Of a DNA stretch of 64,000 nt, positions 54,799 through 63,500 are shown piece after piece. A program made the position numbers and the translations under genes. Source of the stretch: Gammaproteobacteria bacterium (GTDB taxonomy: Bacteria > Pseudomonadota > Gammaproteobacteria > Pseudomonadales > Porticoccaceae); the NCBI GenBank assembly GCA_003235325.1, contig QJWQ01000039.1:1-64000 (forward strand). The letters are read 5' to 3'. The stretch's first letter is position 1. Each line of letters starts with the position of its first letter. The notes beneath the pieces were generated by a model that saw only the letters and a list, made by a program, of their open reading frames with translations, was not told the origin of the DNA and ran no database searches.

Positions 54799-56223
54799 TC
54801 AGGTCTGCGTCGGGGTCCGGTCCACCTGACCATCGGTCAGACTGCGCTGCCAAGCCCGCTTTTTCTCAATGGCGGAAATCATCAGTGCCGCGATATCCAT
54901 GCCGGTCGCCGATTCGATTCCCTCGAGGCCGGGGGACGAATTGACCTCCAGCAGCAATGGCCCCTTGGCCGATCGAATCAGGTCGACACCGGCGACATCC
55001 AGGTTCATCGCCTTCGCCGCCCGGGTGGCCATGCGTCGCTCGGCGGAGGTGAGCCTGATCACTGTGGCGCTGCCACCCTGGTGCAGGTTGGCGCGAAATT
55101 CCCCCGGGGCGGCCACCCGTTCGATGGCGGCCACGACCTTGCCGTCGATAACAAAACAACGAATATCGCGACCACCTGCCTCCTTGATGAACTCCTGAAC
55201 CAAAATATTGGCATCGAGGCTTTTGAAGGCGTTGATCACGCTTTCCGCCGCCTTGTTGGTCTCGGCCAGAACCACGCCGGTACCCTGGGTGCTCTCCAGC
55301 AGCTTGATGATCAGGGGCGCGCCACCGACCATACTGATCAGGTCGTGGGTGTCCTGGGGGGAATGGGCGAAGCCGGTAATTGGAATATTGAGCCCGGCAT
55401 CGAGCAGGGCCTGAAGTGAATACAGCTTGTCCCTGGACTTGATAATGGAACTGCCACTGTTGAGGCAGAGCACGTTCATGGTGTCGAATTGCCGCAACAG
55501 CGAGGACCCGTAACGGGTCATGCTGGGACGGATTCGGGGAATAACCGCGTCCAGGTCGGACAGCACATTACCACCGCGGTAATGCACCTGGGGATTTTCG
55601 GCATCCAGCTTCATGTAGCACTGGCGGATATTGAGAAACATCATCTCATGGCCGCGTTCCCTGCCCGCTTCCATGATGCGGCGGTTGCTGTAAAGTTCGG
55701 GATTGCTGGCCAGAACCGCGATTCTCAAACCCTCATTGAGCAGTTCCGCCTTCTGATAGTATTCACCGAGTTCCTGGATCGATATATTCCCCAGGCAAAA
55801 GCTGGCGTCGGGATCCACCAGCAACCTGCCGCTCATGGCTTCGCGGCCAAGCAACATTCGGTATCCCATGGAATCCCGGTTGCTAAGGGTCAACTCAATA
55901 TCCCAGGACTGGTTATTGAGCGTCAGGGCAGTCCTTATCACGTACCTCTTTTCACTTTCGCCGGTGGAACTGCGCACGGATCGCCGATCGATAACCGGTG
56001 CTTCGCATCGAACAGCCACCTTGCGATTTTTCTGCAGGGGATGGACTTCAAATGCCACCCACTGGGTCTCATCACGGGTAAAGACATTGATGTTGCAGGC
56101 GTGCAGGGCCGACGTCTTGGCTCCCGAATCGACCCGGGCCTTGATGGCCGGCAAACCCAGCCCAGCCAGACGGCACCACTCCTGGCTGCCGAGTACTACT
56201 TTTTTTTCGGTGGAAGAATTCAT
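54799..56223 (-). CDS. rimK: Retropepsin-like (RimB-type) domain fused to RimK glutamate ligase
   Basis: A protein of 474 residues joining two normally separate enzymes. The N-terminal part (about residues 8-145) is a retropepsin-like domain of the RimB/PF05618 family with the catalytic loop [14 protein letters not shown] and the closing [18 protein letters not shown]. The C-terminal part (about 170-465) is RimK, with [17 protein letters not shown], the ATP-grasp loops [18 protein letters not shown] and [16 protein letters not shown], and the metal-binding [15 protein letters not shown]. RimK adds glutamates to ribosomal protein S6 and RimB removes them in Pseudomonas, so both directions may reside here in one chain. 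I chose the ATG at 56223, with AGGG 6 bases upstream; an ATG at 56253 lacks a ribosome site. Confidence 0.93.
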   Translation of the reverse strand: MNSSTEKKVVLGSQEWCRLAGLGLPAIKARVDSGAKTSALHACNINVFTRDETQWVAFEVHPLQKNRKVAVRCEAPVIDRRSVRSSTGESEKRYVIRTALTLNNQSWDIELTLSNRDSMGYRMLLGREAMSGRLLVDPDASFCLGNISIQELGEYYQKAELLNEGLRIAVLASNPELYSNRRIMEAGRERGHEMMFLNIRQCYMKLDAENPQVHYRGGNVLSDLDAVIPRIRPSMTRYGSSLLRQFDTMNVLCLNSGSSIIKSRDKLYSLQALLDAGLNIPITGFAHSPQDTHDLISMVGGAPLIIKLLESTQGTGVVLAETNKAAESVINAFKSLDANILVQEFIKEAGGRDIRCFVIDGKVVAAIERVAAPGEFRANLHQGGSATVIRLTSAERRMATRAAKAMNLDVAGVDLIRSAKGPLLLEVNSSPGLEGIESATGMDIAALMISAIEKKRAWQRSLTDGQVDRTPTQT

Positions 56224-56446
56224 GGGAGACCCTGTTGGTTGATCAGTAAACATGGATAAGTCGGCATTGACAAGGTGCTTTCGCGCCCGAACAGGTGCGG
56301 CGCACTGGAGACACTATTGAGTCCAGCCGAGCCGCGGCCGTTCTCAGGGGGAAGGCTGTGGGGTGCACAGCACTGAGGAAAAAAGAGCGCGCACTATAAT
56401 GAAAACGGCATTTGCTGAATAGTCGTGACCATGCGCCGGGAAATAT

Positions 56447-56941
56447 TTATTTCGGCCGCTTCGGGTAATCGAAGTGCCTCAGCCGGGCGCAACCGGCCTC
56501 CAGATCGGCCCAGTGGTCCACGCCCAGTTCCAGCACAGCAATGCCACAGGTAGGCACTTTGCCGACTACCGTAGCGGCGAGATAGTTCACCAGGTCGGTA
56601 ATTGCCGGGTTGTGGCCGAAAATGGCCACCGTTTTAAGACCATTGTCCAGATGCCTGAGCCACGGCAACAGTCTCTTGAAATCAAAAGTGTAGAGTTCCT
56701 GGCTGATTGCCACCGGCTTTTTAGCCAGAGCGTTCGCCTGCTGCATGATGGTTGCAGTATCGATTGCCCGTCGCGCCGGACTGCTGACCACCAGATCGGG
56801 ATCCAGATCCTGGCAGCTATGGCGATTTGCCATCTCTACCGCATTGCGCCGGCCCCGTTTATTCAGTGGCCGGTCGCGGTCTGTCAATTGCGGATCCTTC
56901 CAGGATGATTTGGCATGCCTGATCAGAATCAGGATCTTCAT
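56447..56941 (-). CDS. SixA-like histidine phosphatase
   Basis: A 164-residue member of the histidine phosphatase superfamily, closest to the phosphohistidine phosphatase SixA. It has the phosphate pocket LIRHAKSSWKDP (RH with Ala where RHG is common), RPLNKRGRRNAVEMA, SSPARRAIDTATIM and the second catalytic histidine in IFGHNPAITDLVNYLA. The ATG at 56941 has AGGTG 7 bases upstream. SixA acts on phosphotransferase-system or phosphorelay proteins; the target here is unknown. Confidence 0.87.
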   Translation of the reverse strand: MKILILIRHAKSSWKDPQLTDRDRPLNKRGRRNAVEMANRHSCQDLDPDLVVSSPARRAIDTATIMQQANALAKKPVAISQELYTFDFKRLLPWLRHLDNGLKTVAIFGHNPAITDLVNYLAATVVGKVPTCGIAVLELGVDHWADLEAGCARLRHFDYPKRPK

Positions 56942-57023
56942 GGGCAACACCTGTGAATGCAGACGATTATTTTGCTATGCTACTCCGCCCTCGCCAACGG
57001 GCAACCCAGGGGATCACATAAGA

Positions 57024-57371
57024 ATGACAACACTGTACGGCATCGGGACCTGCGAAACCGTAAGAAAGGCACGCAAATGGCTGGCCAGCCATCATATTGC
57101 CTATGATTACCGGGATCTTCGCGACGACGTCCTGCCCCCGGAAAAGGTGCGTTCATGGGTTGACCGGTGCGGGGGTAAAACCCTGCTCAACCGGCGCAGC
57201 ACTACCTGGAAAAATCTGGACAGTCGGGAACAGGCCGAAGCTGACCAGGGCAAGGTCGTCGAACTGTTGCTCAAATATCCGACCCTGATCAAACGACCGG
57301 TACTGGAAAAAGGCGGCAAACTTCATCTGGGTTTCAACGAATTAGCCTATGCAGTCATTTTTGAAAGCTGA
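57024..57371 (+). CDS. ArsC/Spx-family reductase-like protein (YffB type)
   Basis: A 115-residue thioredoxin-fold protein of the ArsC/Spx/YffB family. It opens TLYGIGTCETVRKARKWL, with a single Cys at the redox site, and continues with DYRDLRDDVLPPEKV, GGKTLLNRRSTTWKNL and KYPTLIKRPVLEKGGKLHLGF, which contains the family RPV motif. Arsenate reduction is not implied; YffB proteins near dap genes are of uncertain role. It lies 56 bases before dapD, as in Pseudomonas. Confidence 0.9.
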   Translation: MTTLYGIGTCETVRKARKWLASHHIAYDYRDLRDDVLPPEKVRSWVDRCGGKTLLNRRSTTWKNLDSREQAEADQGKVVELLLKYPTLIKRPVLEKGGKLHLGFNELAYAVIFES

Positions 57372-57427
57372 AAAATGGCACTGCAATTCCCAGACACTGG
57401 CACATACACACTGTAAGGAGCATATCA

Positions 57428-58465
57428 ATGGCTGAACTCTATAGCGTCGGGCTCGGTATTGGCACACAAAACAGCAAGGGCCAGTGGCTGGAGGTCTTTT
57501 TTCCGCAACCGTCACTAAAGCCGTCGAATGCGGTTGCCGGCGCATTATCCGCAGTTCTGGATTACACCGATGGCAACCGGGTATTGCCCCTGGAAGACAG
57601 CACACAGCTCGAACGGCTGAGTGCCGCCTTCGACAGCGCCGGTGAAGTTGCCCTGGCTTCGCTGACCCGGACACTGATTGACAGCCAGCGCCCGGCGGTG
57701 GCGGTGATCCTGGCTACCGACGCACCACCGGCTTCAGTGCCGGAGGCCTACCTGAAACTGCACCTGCTGTCCCACCGCCTGGTAAAACCTCATCAGACAA
57801 ATCTGAGCGGACTGTTCCCGGTCCTGCCCAATGTCGCCTGGACCAGCGACGGTGCCGTCGATATCAGCGAACTGTCCTCCCGCCAATGTCAGGCCAGGCT
57901 GAACGGCAAAACACTGTCGGTGGATTGCATCGACAAATTTCCAAAAATGACCGATTACGTGGTGCCGCCGGGAGTGCGCATCGCCGATACCGCCAGGATT
58001 CGTCTCGGGGCCTATATCGGCGAGGGAACCACCGTCATGCACGAGGGCTTTGTCAATTTTAACGCCGGCTGCGAGGGCCCCAACATGATCGAGGGGCGCA
58101 TTTCCGCCGGTGTCTTTGTCGGCGCCGGTTCCGACCTGGGCGGCGGTTGCTCGACCATGGGCACCCTGTCCGGGGGTGGCAATATTGTCATTTCCGTGGG
58201 GGAAAACAGCCTGATCGGCGCCAACGCCGGCATCGGCATTCCCCTGGGTGACCGGTGTATCGTCGAGTCCGGGCTCTATATTACTGCCGGCACCAAGGTG
58301 CAGTTACTGGATGACAGACGCCAGATAGTCGGTGAAACCAAGGCGAGAGATCTCGCCGGAAAGCCGGACCTGCTGTTCAGGAGGAACTCCACCACCGGCG
58401 CTGTGGAATGCCTGACAAACAAGTCTGCCATCGCTCTCAACGAGGCCCTTCATATTAACAACTGA
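57428..58465 (+). CDS. dapD: Tetrahydrodipicolinate N-succinyltransferase DapD
   Basis: DapD succinylates tetrahydrodipicolinate, feeding DapC. The 345-residue protein belongs to the longer, Pseudomonas-type DapD: an N-terminal domain opening MAELYSVGLGIGTQNSKGQW, then a hexapeptide-repeat beta helix with MTDYVVPPGVRIADTARIRLG, GTTVMHEGFVNFNAGCEG and GGGCSTMGTLSGGG. TAAGGAG lies 8 bases before the ATG. Confidence 0.97.
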   Translation: MAELYSVGLGIGTQNSKGQWLEVFFPQPSLKPSNAVAGALSAVLDYTDGNRVLPLEDSTQLERLSAAFDSAGEVALASLTRTLIDSQRPAVAVILATDAPPASVPEAYLKLHLLSHRLVKPHQTNLSGLFPVLPNVAWTSDGAVDISELSSRQCQARLNGKTLSVDCIDKFPKMTDYVVPPGVRIADTARIRLGAYIGEGTTVMHEGFVNFNAGCEGPNMIEGRISAGVFVGAGSDLGGGCSTMGTLSGGGNIVISVGENSLIGANAGIGIPLGDRCIVESGLYITAGTKVQLLDDRRQIVGETKARDLAGKPDLLFRRNSTTGAVECLTNKSAIALNEALHINN

Positions 58466-58562
58466 CAGGATCCACGCCATCCGGGTGCCGGACAGGTCGT
58501 CTCTGCCAGTTTCCGGGCAGCCTCGTACAGGCGTGGATTCAGGCAGCGGAACCGGTTTTTAA

Positions 58563-58605
58563 ATAGATTCAAGCTATAAATTAATTACGTATAATAAATT
58601 ATACT
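58563..58605 (+). promoter_or_regulatory. Candidate OxyR-type half-site and promoter of dps
   Basis: ATAG-N7-CTAT (58563-58577) has OxyR spacing for one half-site, though the second half downstream does not match well. Two -10-like hexamers follow, TATAAT (58590-58595) and TATACT (58600-58605). The interval is strongly AT-rich and about 60 bases before the dps start. A dps gene under OxyR fits known biology, but the site is incomplete. Confidence 0.4.
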
Positions 58606-58663
58606 ATTCACCAAAGCTGGCCTATGATTCAGGGGTGATGAAAAACCAGTAAGGAGGTTCACC

Positions 58664-59140
58664 ATGCAACCCACCTATCCCGTACACATCGGCATCGACG
58701 AAACCCGCCGGGAAGCCATCGCTTCCGGTCTCGGTAAAGTTCTGGCCGACAGTTATACACTTTATCTCCAGACCCACAATTTTCACTGGAATGTAACCGG
58801 TCCTCACTTTCGGGACCTGCATCTCCTGTTCGAGGAGCAATACACCGAACTGTCCACGGCAGTCGACGAAATCGCCGAACGAATTCGTACCCTGGGTTTT
58901 CCTGCTCCGGGCACCTACAAGGCTTTTTTGAGTCTGACCAGAATCAGGGAGGTCGACGGCATTCCCGAGGCTTTTGAAATGGTCAAAATCCTGGCGGAGG
59001 GCAACGAGGCCGTGGTTCGGGCCTGCCGGGAAACCCTGCCGCTGACCCAGGAGGCTGGTGATGAATCCAGTTCGGCACTGTTGTCAGATCGGATGCGCCT
59101 TCATGAAAAAAGCGCCTGGATGTTGCGAAGCCTGCTCTGA
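58664..59140 (+). CDS. dps: Dps-family DNA-protecting ferritin-like protein
   Basis: Dps forms a dodecamer that oxidises and stores iron and shields DNA in stress and starvation. The 158-residue protein has the ferroxidase ligands in [23 protein letters not shown], then [16 protein letters not shown] and a four-helix pattern. AAGGAGG with ideal spacing precedes the ATG. It lies between dapD and dapE with its own promoter and terminator, so it is a separate unit. RpoS, encoded 46 kb away in this window, commonly drives dps. Confidence 0.96.
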   Translation: MQPTYPVHIGIDETRREAIASGLGKVLADSYTLYLQTHNFHWNVTGPHFRDLHLLFEEQYTELSTAVDEIAERIRTLGFPAPGTYKAFLSLTRIREVDGIPEAFEMVKILAEGNEAVVRACRETLPLTQEAGDESSSALLSDRMRLHEKSAWMLRSLL

Positions 59141-59162
59141 TCCGCGAAGGCGCTGCCAATAT

Positions 59163-59199
59163 CCGGATTTCTAAAATTGGTACGTTATCCGGTTTTTTT
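59163..59199 (+). terminator. Candidate terminator after dps
   Basis: CCGGAT (59163-59168) and ATCCGG (59187-59192) form a 6-bp stem with an 18-base loop, followed directly by seven T residues. The T-run is strong; the loop is long. Confidence 0.55.
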
Positions 59200-59315
59200 C
59201 CAGGGGCGGCTTTTCGTGATCAGTGGCATGGATTCGCTCACGGCAGACAACAGTGGCATCTGAAACTCTCGGTGATGTAAGGAATAATGAAAGGATTAAT
59301 AAAAGGAAAAGTACA

Positions 59316-60464
59316 CTGAACTCCAATAGCCCACTGTCACCCACCCTCGATCTGGCCGTGGCCCTGATCCGCCGACACTCGGTGACTCCCGAGGATGCCG
59401 GTTGCCAGCAACTCATGATTGACCGCCTGGCGGCCCTGAATTTCAGGGTTGAACGGTTACCTTTTGCGGATGTCGAGAATTTCTGGGCGGTTCATGGCCA
59501 GGGCGGTCCCATTCTCTGTTTTGCCGGCCACACGGATGTGGTGCCCAGCGGCCCCGAGGATCAGTGGCAACACCACCCCTTTGAGCCGGTACTGGACGAA
59601 GACGGCATGCTCTGCGGTCGCGGGGCAGCCGATATGAAGGGCTCGCTGGCCGCCATGGTCACCGCTACCGAGAATTTTATTTGCGACAACCCCGATCACC
59701 CGGGACGCATTGCTTTCCTGATCACCAGCGACGAGGAAGGCGTTGCCGACAACGGCACGGTCAAGGTGGTGCAATGGCTCAAGACAAGGAACATTATCCC
59801 TGACTGGTGTCTGGTGGGCGAGCCATCCAGCAGCGTCAGCTGCGGCGATGTCATCAAGAACGGGCGCCGCGGCTCCCTGGGAGCGGAGCTGACCGTGCTC
59901 GGCACCCAGGGTCACGTGGCCTATCCGCAACTGGCCGACAACCCGATCCATCGGGCAGCCCCGGCCCTGGCGGAATTGACGGAAATCGTCTGGGATAACG
60001 GCAACCGGTTCTTCCCCGCCACCAGTTTTCAGATCTCCAATATAGGTGCAGGCACCGGGGCCACCAATGTGATTCCAGGATCGCTGCAGGTCAGTTTCAA
60101 TTTCCGCTTTTCTACGGAAGTCACCGCGGCCCAGTTGCAAGCCCGAACCCTGACTGTCCTGGATCGCCACGGACTCAACTATGAAATCCGCTGGCAGCTG
60201 AATGGCGAACCGTTTCTGACACCGGCCGGCCCTCTTGTCGAAGCGACCCGGGGGAGCATTATGGACATCACCTCCCTTGATCCGGTGCTGTCGACCACAG
60301 GCGGCACGTCAGATGGTCGTTTTATCGCACCCCTGGGGACCCAGGTTGTCGAGCTGGGTCCGGTCAATGCCACGATTCACAAGGTCAACGAGCGGGTACG
60401 TGCGGAGGACCTGAACCTGCTGAGCCGGATTTACCAGCGCATTCTGGAAAAGTTGCTGAGCTGA
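59316..60464 (+). CDS. dapE: Succinyl-diaminopimelate desuccinylase DapE
   Basis: DapE releases LL-diaminopimelate from its succinyl derivative. The M20 peptidase-family protein (about 382 residues) has both zinc-site regions: [26 protein letters not shown] and [12 protein letters not shown], with [10 protein letters not shown] and the late [11 protein letters not shown]. No ATG, GTG or TTG lies where the family starts. The best start is a CTG at 59316, with AAGGA 8 bases upstream, giving [26 protein letters not shown] ten-codon frame from an ATG at 59287 ends in a TGA that overlaps this CTG. A GTG at 59223 is in frame but would add 31 residues unlike the family. Confidence 0.93.
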   Translation: MNSNSPLSPTLDLAVALIRRHSVTPEDAGCQQLMIDRLAALNFRVERLPFADVENFWAVHGQGGPILCFAGHTDVVPSGPEDQWQHHPFEPVLDEDGMLCGRGAADMKGSLAAMVTATENFICDNPDHPGRIAFLITSDEEGVADNGTVKVVQWLKTRNIIPDWCLVGEPSSSVSCGDVIKNGRRGSLGAELTVLGTQGHVAYPQLADNPIHRAAPALAELTEIVWDNGNRFFPATSFQISNIGAGTGATNVIPGSLQVSFNFRFSTEVTAAQLQARTLTVLDRHGLNYEIRWQLNGEPFLTPAGPLVEATRGSIMDITSLDPVLSTTGGTSDGRFIAPLGTQVVELGPVNATIHKVNERVRAEDLNLLSRIYQRILEKLLS

Positions 60465-60498
60465 AGGTCCTCAGAGGCTTTCAAGTGCCGCCAGCGCC

Positions 60499-61314
60499 TC
60501 AAGTTCCGCCAGCAATAGCCCTGAGCGGATAGATATCAAAGCGGACTGTTTTGCCTTCCTGGGAGTATCCGGGGGGCCGATCGGCCAGAAAAGGCGCCTT
60601 GGCCGGTCTTTTCACCACCACCCGAAATCGAGCCTTTTCAAGAGACAACAGCAGCAGTTCACCGGCGTCACTGTCTGTGCCCACCAGTTGCTGAAAAGTG
60701 GCCATGGACTTTTTCACCCTGGCGCTTTTGCGGCGCTCCGGAAACATCGGATCGAGATAAATCACATCCGGGAGCTGGTCGGTCGGGACCTGCTCCAGCC
60801 ACTGCCGACCGTCGGCATTGAATAACTGCAGTCTGGCAACGATCGCCGCCATTTCGGCATCAATCCGGCCGGCATCGGCGGCGCGGCGCAAGCCGTCCTG
60901 GAGTAACAGATGGACCAGCGAATGGCGCTCCACCAGGGTGACCCGGGCGCCGAGACTGGCCAGAGTAAAAGCGTCTTCGCCCATGCCGGCCGTCAGGTCG
61001 GCAATACTGAGAGCGTTCCTGACCCTGAGGCCCGTTGCCCTGGCTATGGCCTGGGACCTGCCACCACCGTACAACCGTCTGTGTCTTGCAGCACCACCCA
61101 CGAAGTCACAGCGAATGGGGCCGGGCGCATTGGCGCCGGTGGCATGTAGAGCCAGGCCCTGGTCATCCAGCCGAAGAAAATACTGATACCGGCCCGCGCC
61201 TTCCAGTTCGGGCGTTTTCAGATAATCTAGCCCCAAACGGGTAGCCAGGGATTCGGCAACGCCGGACATTTCGTGGCTGGACACAACGGCCAGTGTATTG
61301 ACTATCGGTCTCAT
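60499..61314 (-). CDS. rsmJ: 16S rRNA (guanine(1516)-N(2))-methyltransferase RsmJ
   Basis: RsmJ methylates G1516 of 16S rRNA. The protein has the SAM motif IADLTAGMGEDAFTLASLG, VTLVERHSLVHLLLQDGL and the catalytic-site pattern IYLDPMFPERRKSARVKKSM, with a C-terminal VVVKRPAKAPFLADRPPG. I chose the ATG at 61314 (271 residues), which is already slightly longer than relatives. An ATG at 61341 has a strong AAGGAG site, but that site and codon are buried in a perfect palindrome. Confidence 0.9.
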   Translation of the reverse strand: MRPIVNTLAVVSSHEMSGVAESLATRLGLDYLKTPELEGAGRYQYFLRLDDQGLALHATGANAPGPIRCDFVGGAARHRRLYGGGRSQAIARATGLRVRNALSIADLTAGMGEDAFTLASLGARVTLVERHSLVHLLLQDGLRRAADAGRIDAEMAAIVARLQLFNADGRQWLEQVPTDQLPDVIYLDPMFPERRKSARVKKSMATFQQLVGTDSDAGELLLLSLEKARFRVVVKRPAKAPFLADRPPGYSQEGKTVRFDIYPLRAIAGGT

Positions 61315-61326
61315 ACGGTGGAGACG

Positions 61327-61359
61327 AAGGAGCACGGCCATGGCCGTGCTCCTTTTTTT
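61327..61359 (+). terminator. Perfect 28-bp palindrome followed by a T-run
   Basis: Positions 61327-61354 form a perfect palindrome (each arm AAGGAGCACGGCCA and its complement), and T residues continue to 61359 on the plus strand. It has the form of a very strong Rho-independent terminator for rightward transcription. On the minus strand the same hairpin lies just upstream of rsmJ and hides an AAGGAG and an ATG. It lacks a U-run in that direction. Confidence 0.75.
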
Positions 61360-61401
61360 GCCCTCAAGGCAGTTTGCCCGCTAATGGCAGGTACTGGCCG
61401 A

Positions 61402-62055
61402 TCAGCCCTCAACCGGCACCAGTTCCAGTTCTACCCGGCGGTTCGCCTGGCGGCCGGCCTCGCTGTCATTGCTGGCCACGGGATAGCGTTCACCATAGCC
61501 TGTAGTCCAGACGCGACCAGGCAATACGCCATAGTTTATTAACAACTGCCCAACGCTGGCGGCACGTCGCTCGGAGAGGGTCTGGTTATAGGAGTCGCTG
61601 CCCGTTGAGTCAGTGTGCCCGGCAATACGAATATTGGTCTTGTTGAACTCCTTGAGCACCAGAGCGACTGATTCGAGGGTGCCGTAAAATTCCGAACGGA
61701 CGTCGGCCTGATCAACCGCAAAGGTAATATTGCTCGGCATGACCAGGCGGATATTTTCCCCTTCCCGCACGACCCTGACGCCGGTACCCTCCAGTTTGGC
61801 CCGCAATGCGGCCTCCTGACGGTCCATGTAATAGCCGACACCACCGCCAATGGCACCGCCGGCTACAGCACCGGTGAGAGCGCCTTTTTTCCGGTCTTTA
61901 TCACTGGCCGTTGCCGCGCCAATCACCGCGCCGGCTACCGCACCGATACCTGCACCCTTGGCTGTGTTGCTGGTCTGCTGCTGGCCCGTGTAGGGATCAG
62001 TGGACATACACCCTGCCAGCAACAGAATTATCCCTGTCAAAAAAAGCGTCTTCAT
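61402..62055 (-). CDS. OmpA-family lipoprotein with glycine-zipper domain (YiaD-like)
   Basis: A 217-residue outer-membrane lipoprotein with lipobox LLAGC (Cys near residue 16), a glycine-zipper region (about 33-75, GAGIGAVAGAVIGAATA and GALTGAVAGGAIGGGVGYY) and a C-terminal OmpA peptidoglycan-binding domain (about 105-215) with NIRIAGHTDSTGSDSYNQ, LSERRAASV and the closing NRRVELELV. It probably tethers the outer membrane to peptidoglycan. Transcribed towards rsmJ. Confidence 0.95.
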   Translation of the reverse strand: MKTLFLTGIILLLAGCMSTDPYTGQQQTSNTAKGAGIGAVAGAVIGAATASDKDRKKGALTGAVAGGAIGGGVGYYMDRQEAALRAKLEGTGVRVVREGENIRLVMPSNITFAVDQADVRSEFYGTLESVALVLKEFNKTNIRIAGHTDSTGSDSYNQTLSERRAASVGQLLINYGVLPGRVWTTGYGERYPVASNDSEAGRQANRRVELELVPVEG

Positions 62056-62431
62056 ACAATGTCCTCAAGTAAAAATATAAATTTGTGTGGTGCTGACTCC
62101 AACTAACCGCCGGCCAGCAACATGCGCTCCGGATAATAGCCAGATGTCCTGGAGGCTACCACCGGGATTTCAGTAAAAAGGGAGTTCCCTCACAGCACGG
62201 GGCCTCGTTGACCCGTAAAAACTTCAGGTTCACAAAAGCCGTCTCAATCCCGATTGTCCGGCAAGTACCCGATACATCCCTTTATTGCTGCCTGAACGTT
62301 TACTGCCGGGATTGGTTGACCATCGTCGACTCGAAATAAATGTTACCGAAAGAAACAGCAGGTGTAACCATGGGAACGGTTTAATTTTGAAGATTTTTTA
62401 CAGAGTTTTTTGCACTCTTTTCGGGCATTAA

Positions 62432-62456
62432 GTTACCCACAAAATCTGTGGATAAC
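62432..62456. promoter_or_regulatory. Inverted pair of DnaA boxes
   Basis: TTACCCACA (62433-62441, one mismatch to the consensus TTATCCACA) and a perfect TGTGGATAA (62447-62455, consensus on the minus strand) face each other across 5 bases. With one more base on each side they form an inverted repeat of 10-base arms with one mismatch. No dnaA, rpmH, gyrB or par gene is near, so this need not be the chromosome origin. Confidence 0.7.
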
Positions 62457-62705
62457 TTTGTTGATTACTTTGGCAAAACCGCGTGAAGCGCCCGCCCGGC
62501 TTGGCGCCTCAACAAACTGGCTGTTTTTTGACCAATTGATTATTGCCTTATAAATCAATAAGTTAAAAATTGGTGCAGCGAACATCAATGACTTACAGAG
62601 GTTATTAAAAATTTTATTAAGGTTGGCAGCCTAACCGGAACGGCCGAAGTGGTGCGGTGGACAAGTTTTACTATCACAGTCACGAGAGCTGAAAAAAATT
62701 GTCGA

Positions 62706-62736
62706 TAAATATAGAAAAGGGGCTTGTCAGCCCCTT
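62706..62736 (-). terminator. Rho-independent terminator of purC
   Basis: Reading leftwards, an 8-bp stem AAGGGGCT / AGCCCCTT (62736-62729, 62724-62717) with a GACA loop is followed by TTCTATATTT. It lies 26 bases after the purC stop. Confidence 0.85.
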
Positions 62737-62762
62737 CTGCCTATGAGCCAAAATTACACGCC

Positions 62763-63476
62763 TCAATCAAAGGTAAGTCCGAGTCTTCGGCCAACCACTT
62801 CATAGGATTGCACCACGTTGCCCAGGTTTTGACGAAACCGGTCCTTGTCCAGTTTCTCCCGGGTGTCCTTGTCCCACAGGCGACAGCCGTCCGGCGTGAA
62901 TTCATCACCAAGTATCACCTGACCTCGAAAAACACCAAACTCGAGCTTGTAATCCACCAGCAGCATACCACCGTCCATAAACAGCCGCTTCAGGACGTCG
63001 TTGACCTGAAACGTCAACTTCTTCATTTTATCCACCTGATCAGGTGTGGCCCAGCCAAAGGAGTTAATGTGGTATTCGTTGATCATCGGGTCGTGCAGTG
63101 CATCATCTTTCAAAAAAAATTCAAATGTCGGCGGATCGAGGTCCATGCCTTCTTTTACACCAAGGCGACGGCAGATGCTGCCGGCGGCTATGTTGCGGAC
63201 GACACATTCCACAGGAATCATCTCGAGGCGCTTGACAGAAGACTCCTGGTCACTAAGTAATGCCTGGAAATGCGTTGGAATCCCTGCCGCCTCCAGTTTC
63301 TGCATGATAAAGGCATTGAATTTGTTGTTGACCATACCCTTGCGGTCAAGCTGTTCAATCTTCCGACCGTCGAAGGCAGAGGTATCGTTTCTGAACAACA
63401 GTATCAGTAAATCCGGATCGTCTGTCGCGTACACGGATTTTGCCTTTCCCGAATAAAGTTCTTCGCGTTTTTCCAT
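62763..63476 (-). CDS. purC: Phosphoribosylaminoimidazole-succinocarboxamide (SAICAR) synthase
   Basis: PurC joins aspartate to CAIR in purine synthesis. The 237-residue protein has [35 protein letters not shown], the signature [19 protein letters not shown] and [24 protein letters not shown]. Full length. It follows the MBL-fold gene by 24 bases and ends at a clear terminator. Confidence 0.98.
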   Translation of the reverse strand: MEKREELYSGKAKSVYATDDPDLLILLFRNDTSAFDGRKIEQLDRKGMVNNKFNAFIMQKLEAAGIPTHFQALLSDQESSVKRLEMIPVECVVRNIAAGSICRRLGVKEGMDLDPPTFEFFLKDDALHDPMINEYHINSFGWATPDQVDKMKKLTFQVNDVLKRLFMDGGMLLVDYKLEFGVFRGQVILGDEFTPDGCRLWDKDTREKLDKDRFRQNLGNVVQSYEVVGRRLGLTFD

Positions 63477-63500
63477 CGAGTTATCCTCAATCGCGTTTGG

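Larger units (their letters stand above)
62056..62762. other. Long AT-rich gene-free region between the OmpA-family gene and purC
   Basis: About 700 bases contain no credible gene on either strand. The part from 62340 to 62720 is clearly more AT-rich than the rest of the window. Contents seen: a pair of DnaA boxes (62432-62456), nested inverted repeats at about 62540-62575 (CCAATT...AATTGG enclosing TTATTG...CAATAA), an imperfect GGTTGG...CCTAACC pair near 62620-62637, and the purC terminator at the right end. It may hold a regulatory RNA or a replication-control site; neither is shown. Confidence 0.6.

Noticed and set aside
56395-56400. TATAAT hexamer as a promoter
   Set aside because: It reads rightwards into the antisense of the SixA-like gene, has no -35 partner and no gene to serve nearby.
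57024-57371. Arsenate reductase (arsC)
   Set aside because: The family includes many YffB/Spx-like members without arsenic function, and no other arsenic gene is present.
58469-58539. Hairpin after dapD as a terminator
   Set aside because: GATCCACGCC and GGCGTGGATT pair over about 9 bases, but the loop is 51 bases and no T-run follows the stem; the nearest T-run is 17 bases further on.
62056-62762. Chromosomal origin of replication
   Set aside because: Only one perfect and one near-perfect DnaA box were found, and none of the genes that usually flank oriC in this group (dnaA, rpmH, gyrB, gidA, parA) is present.
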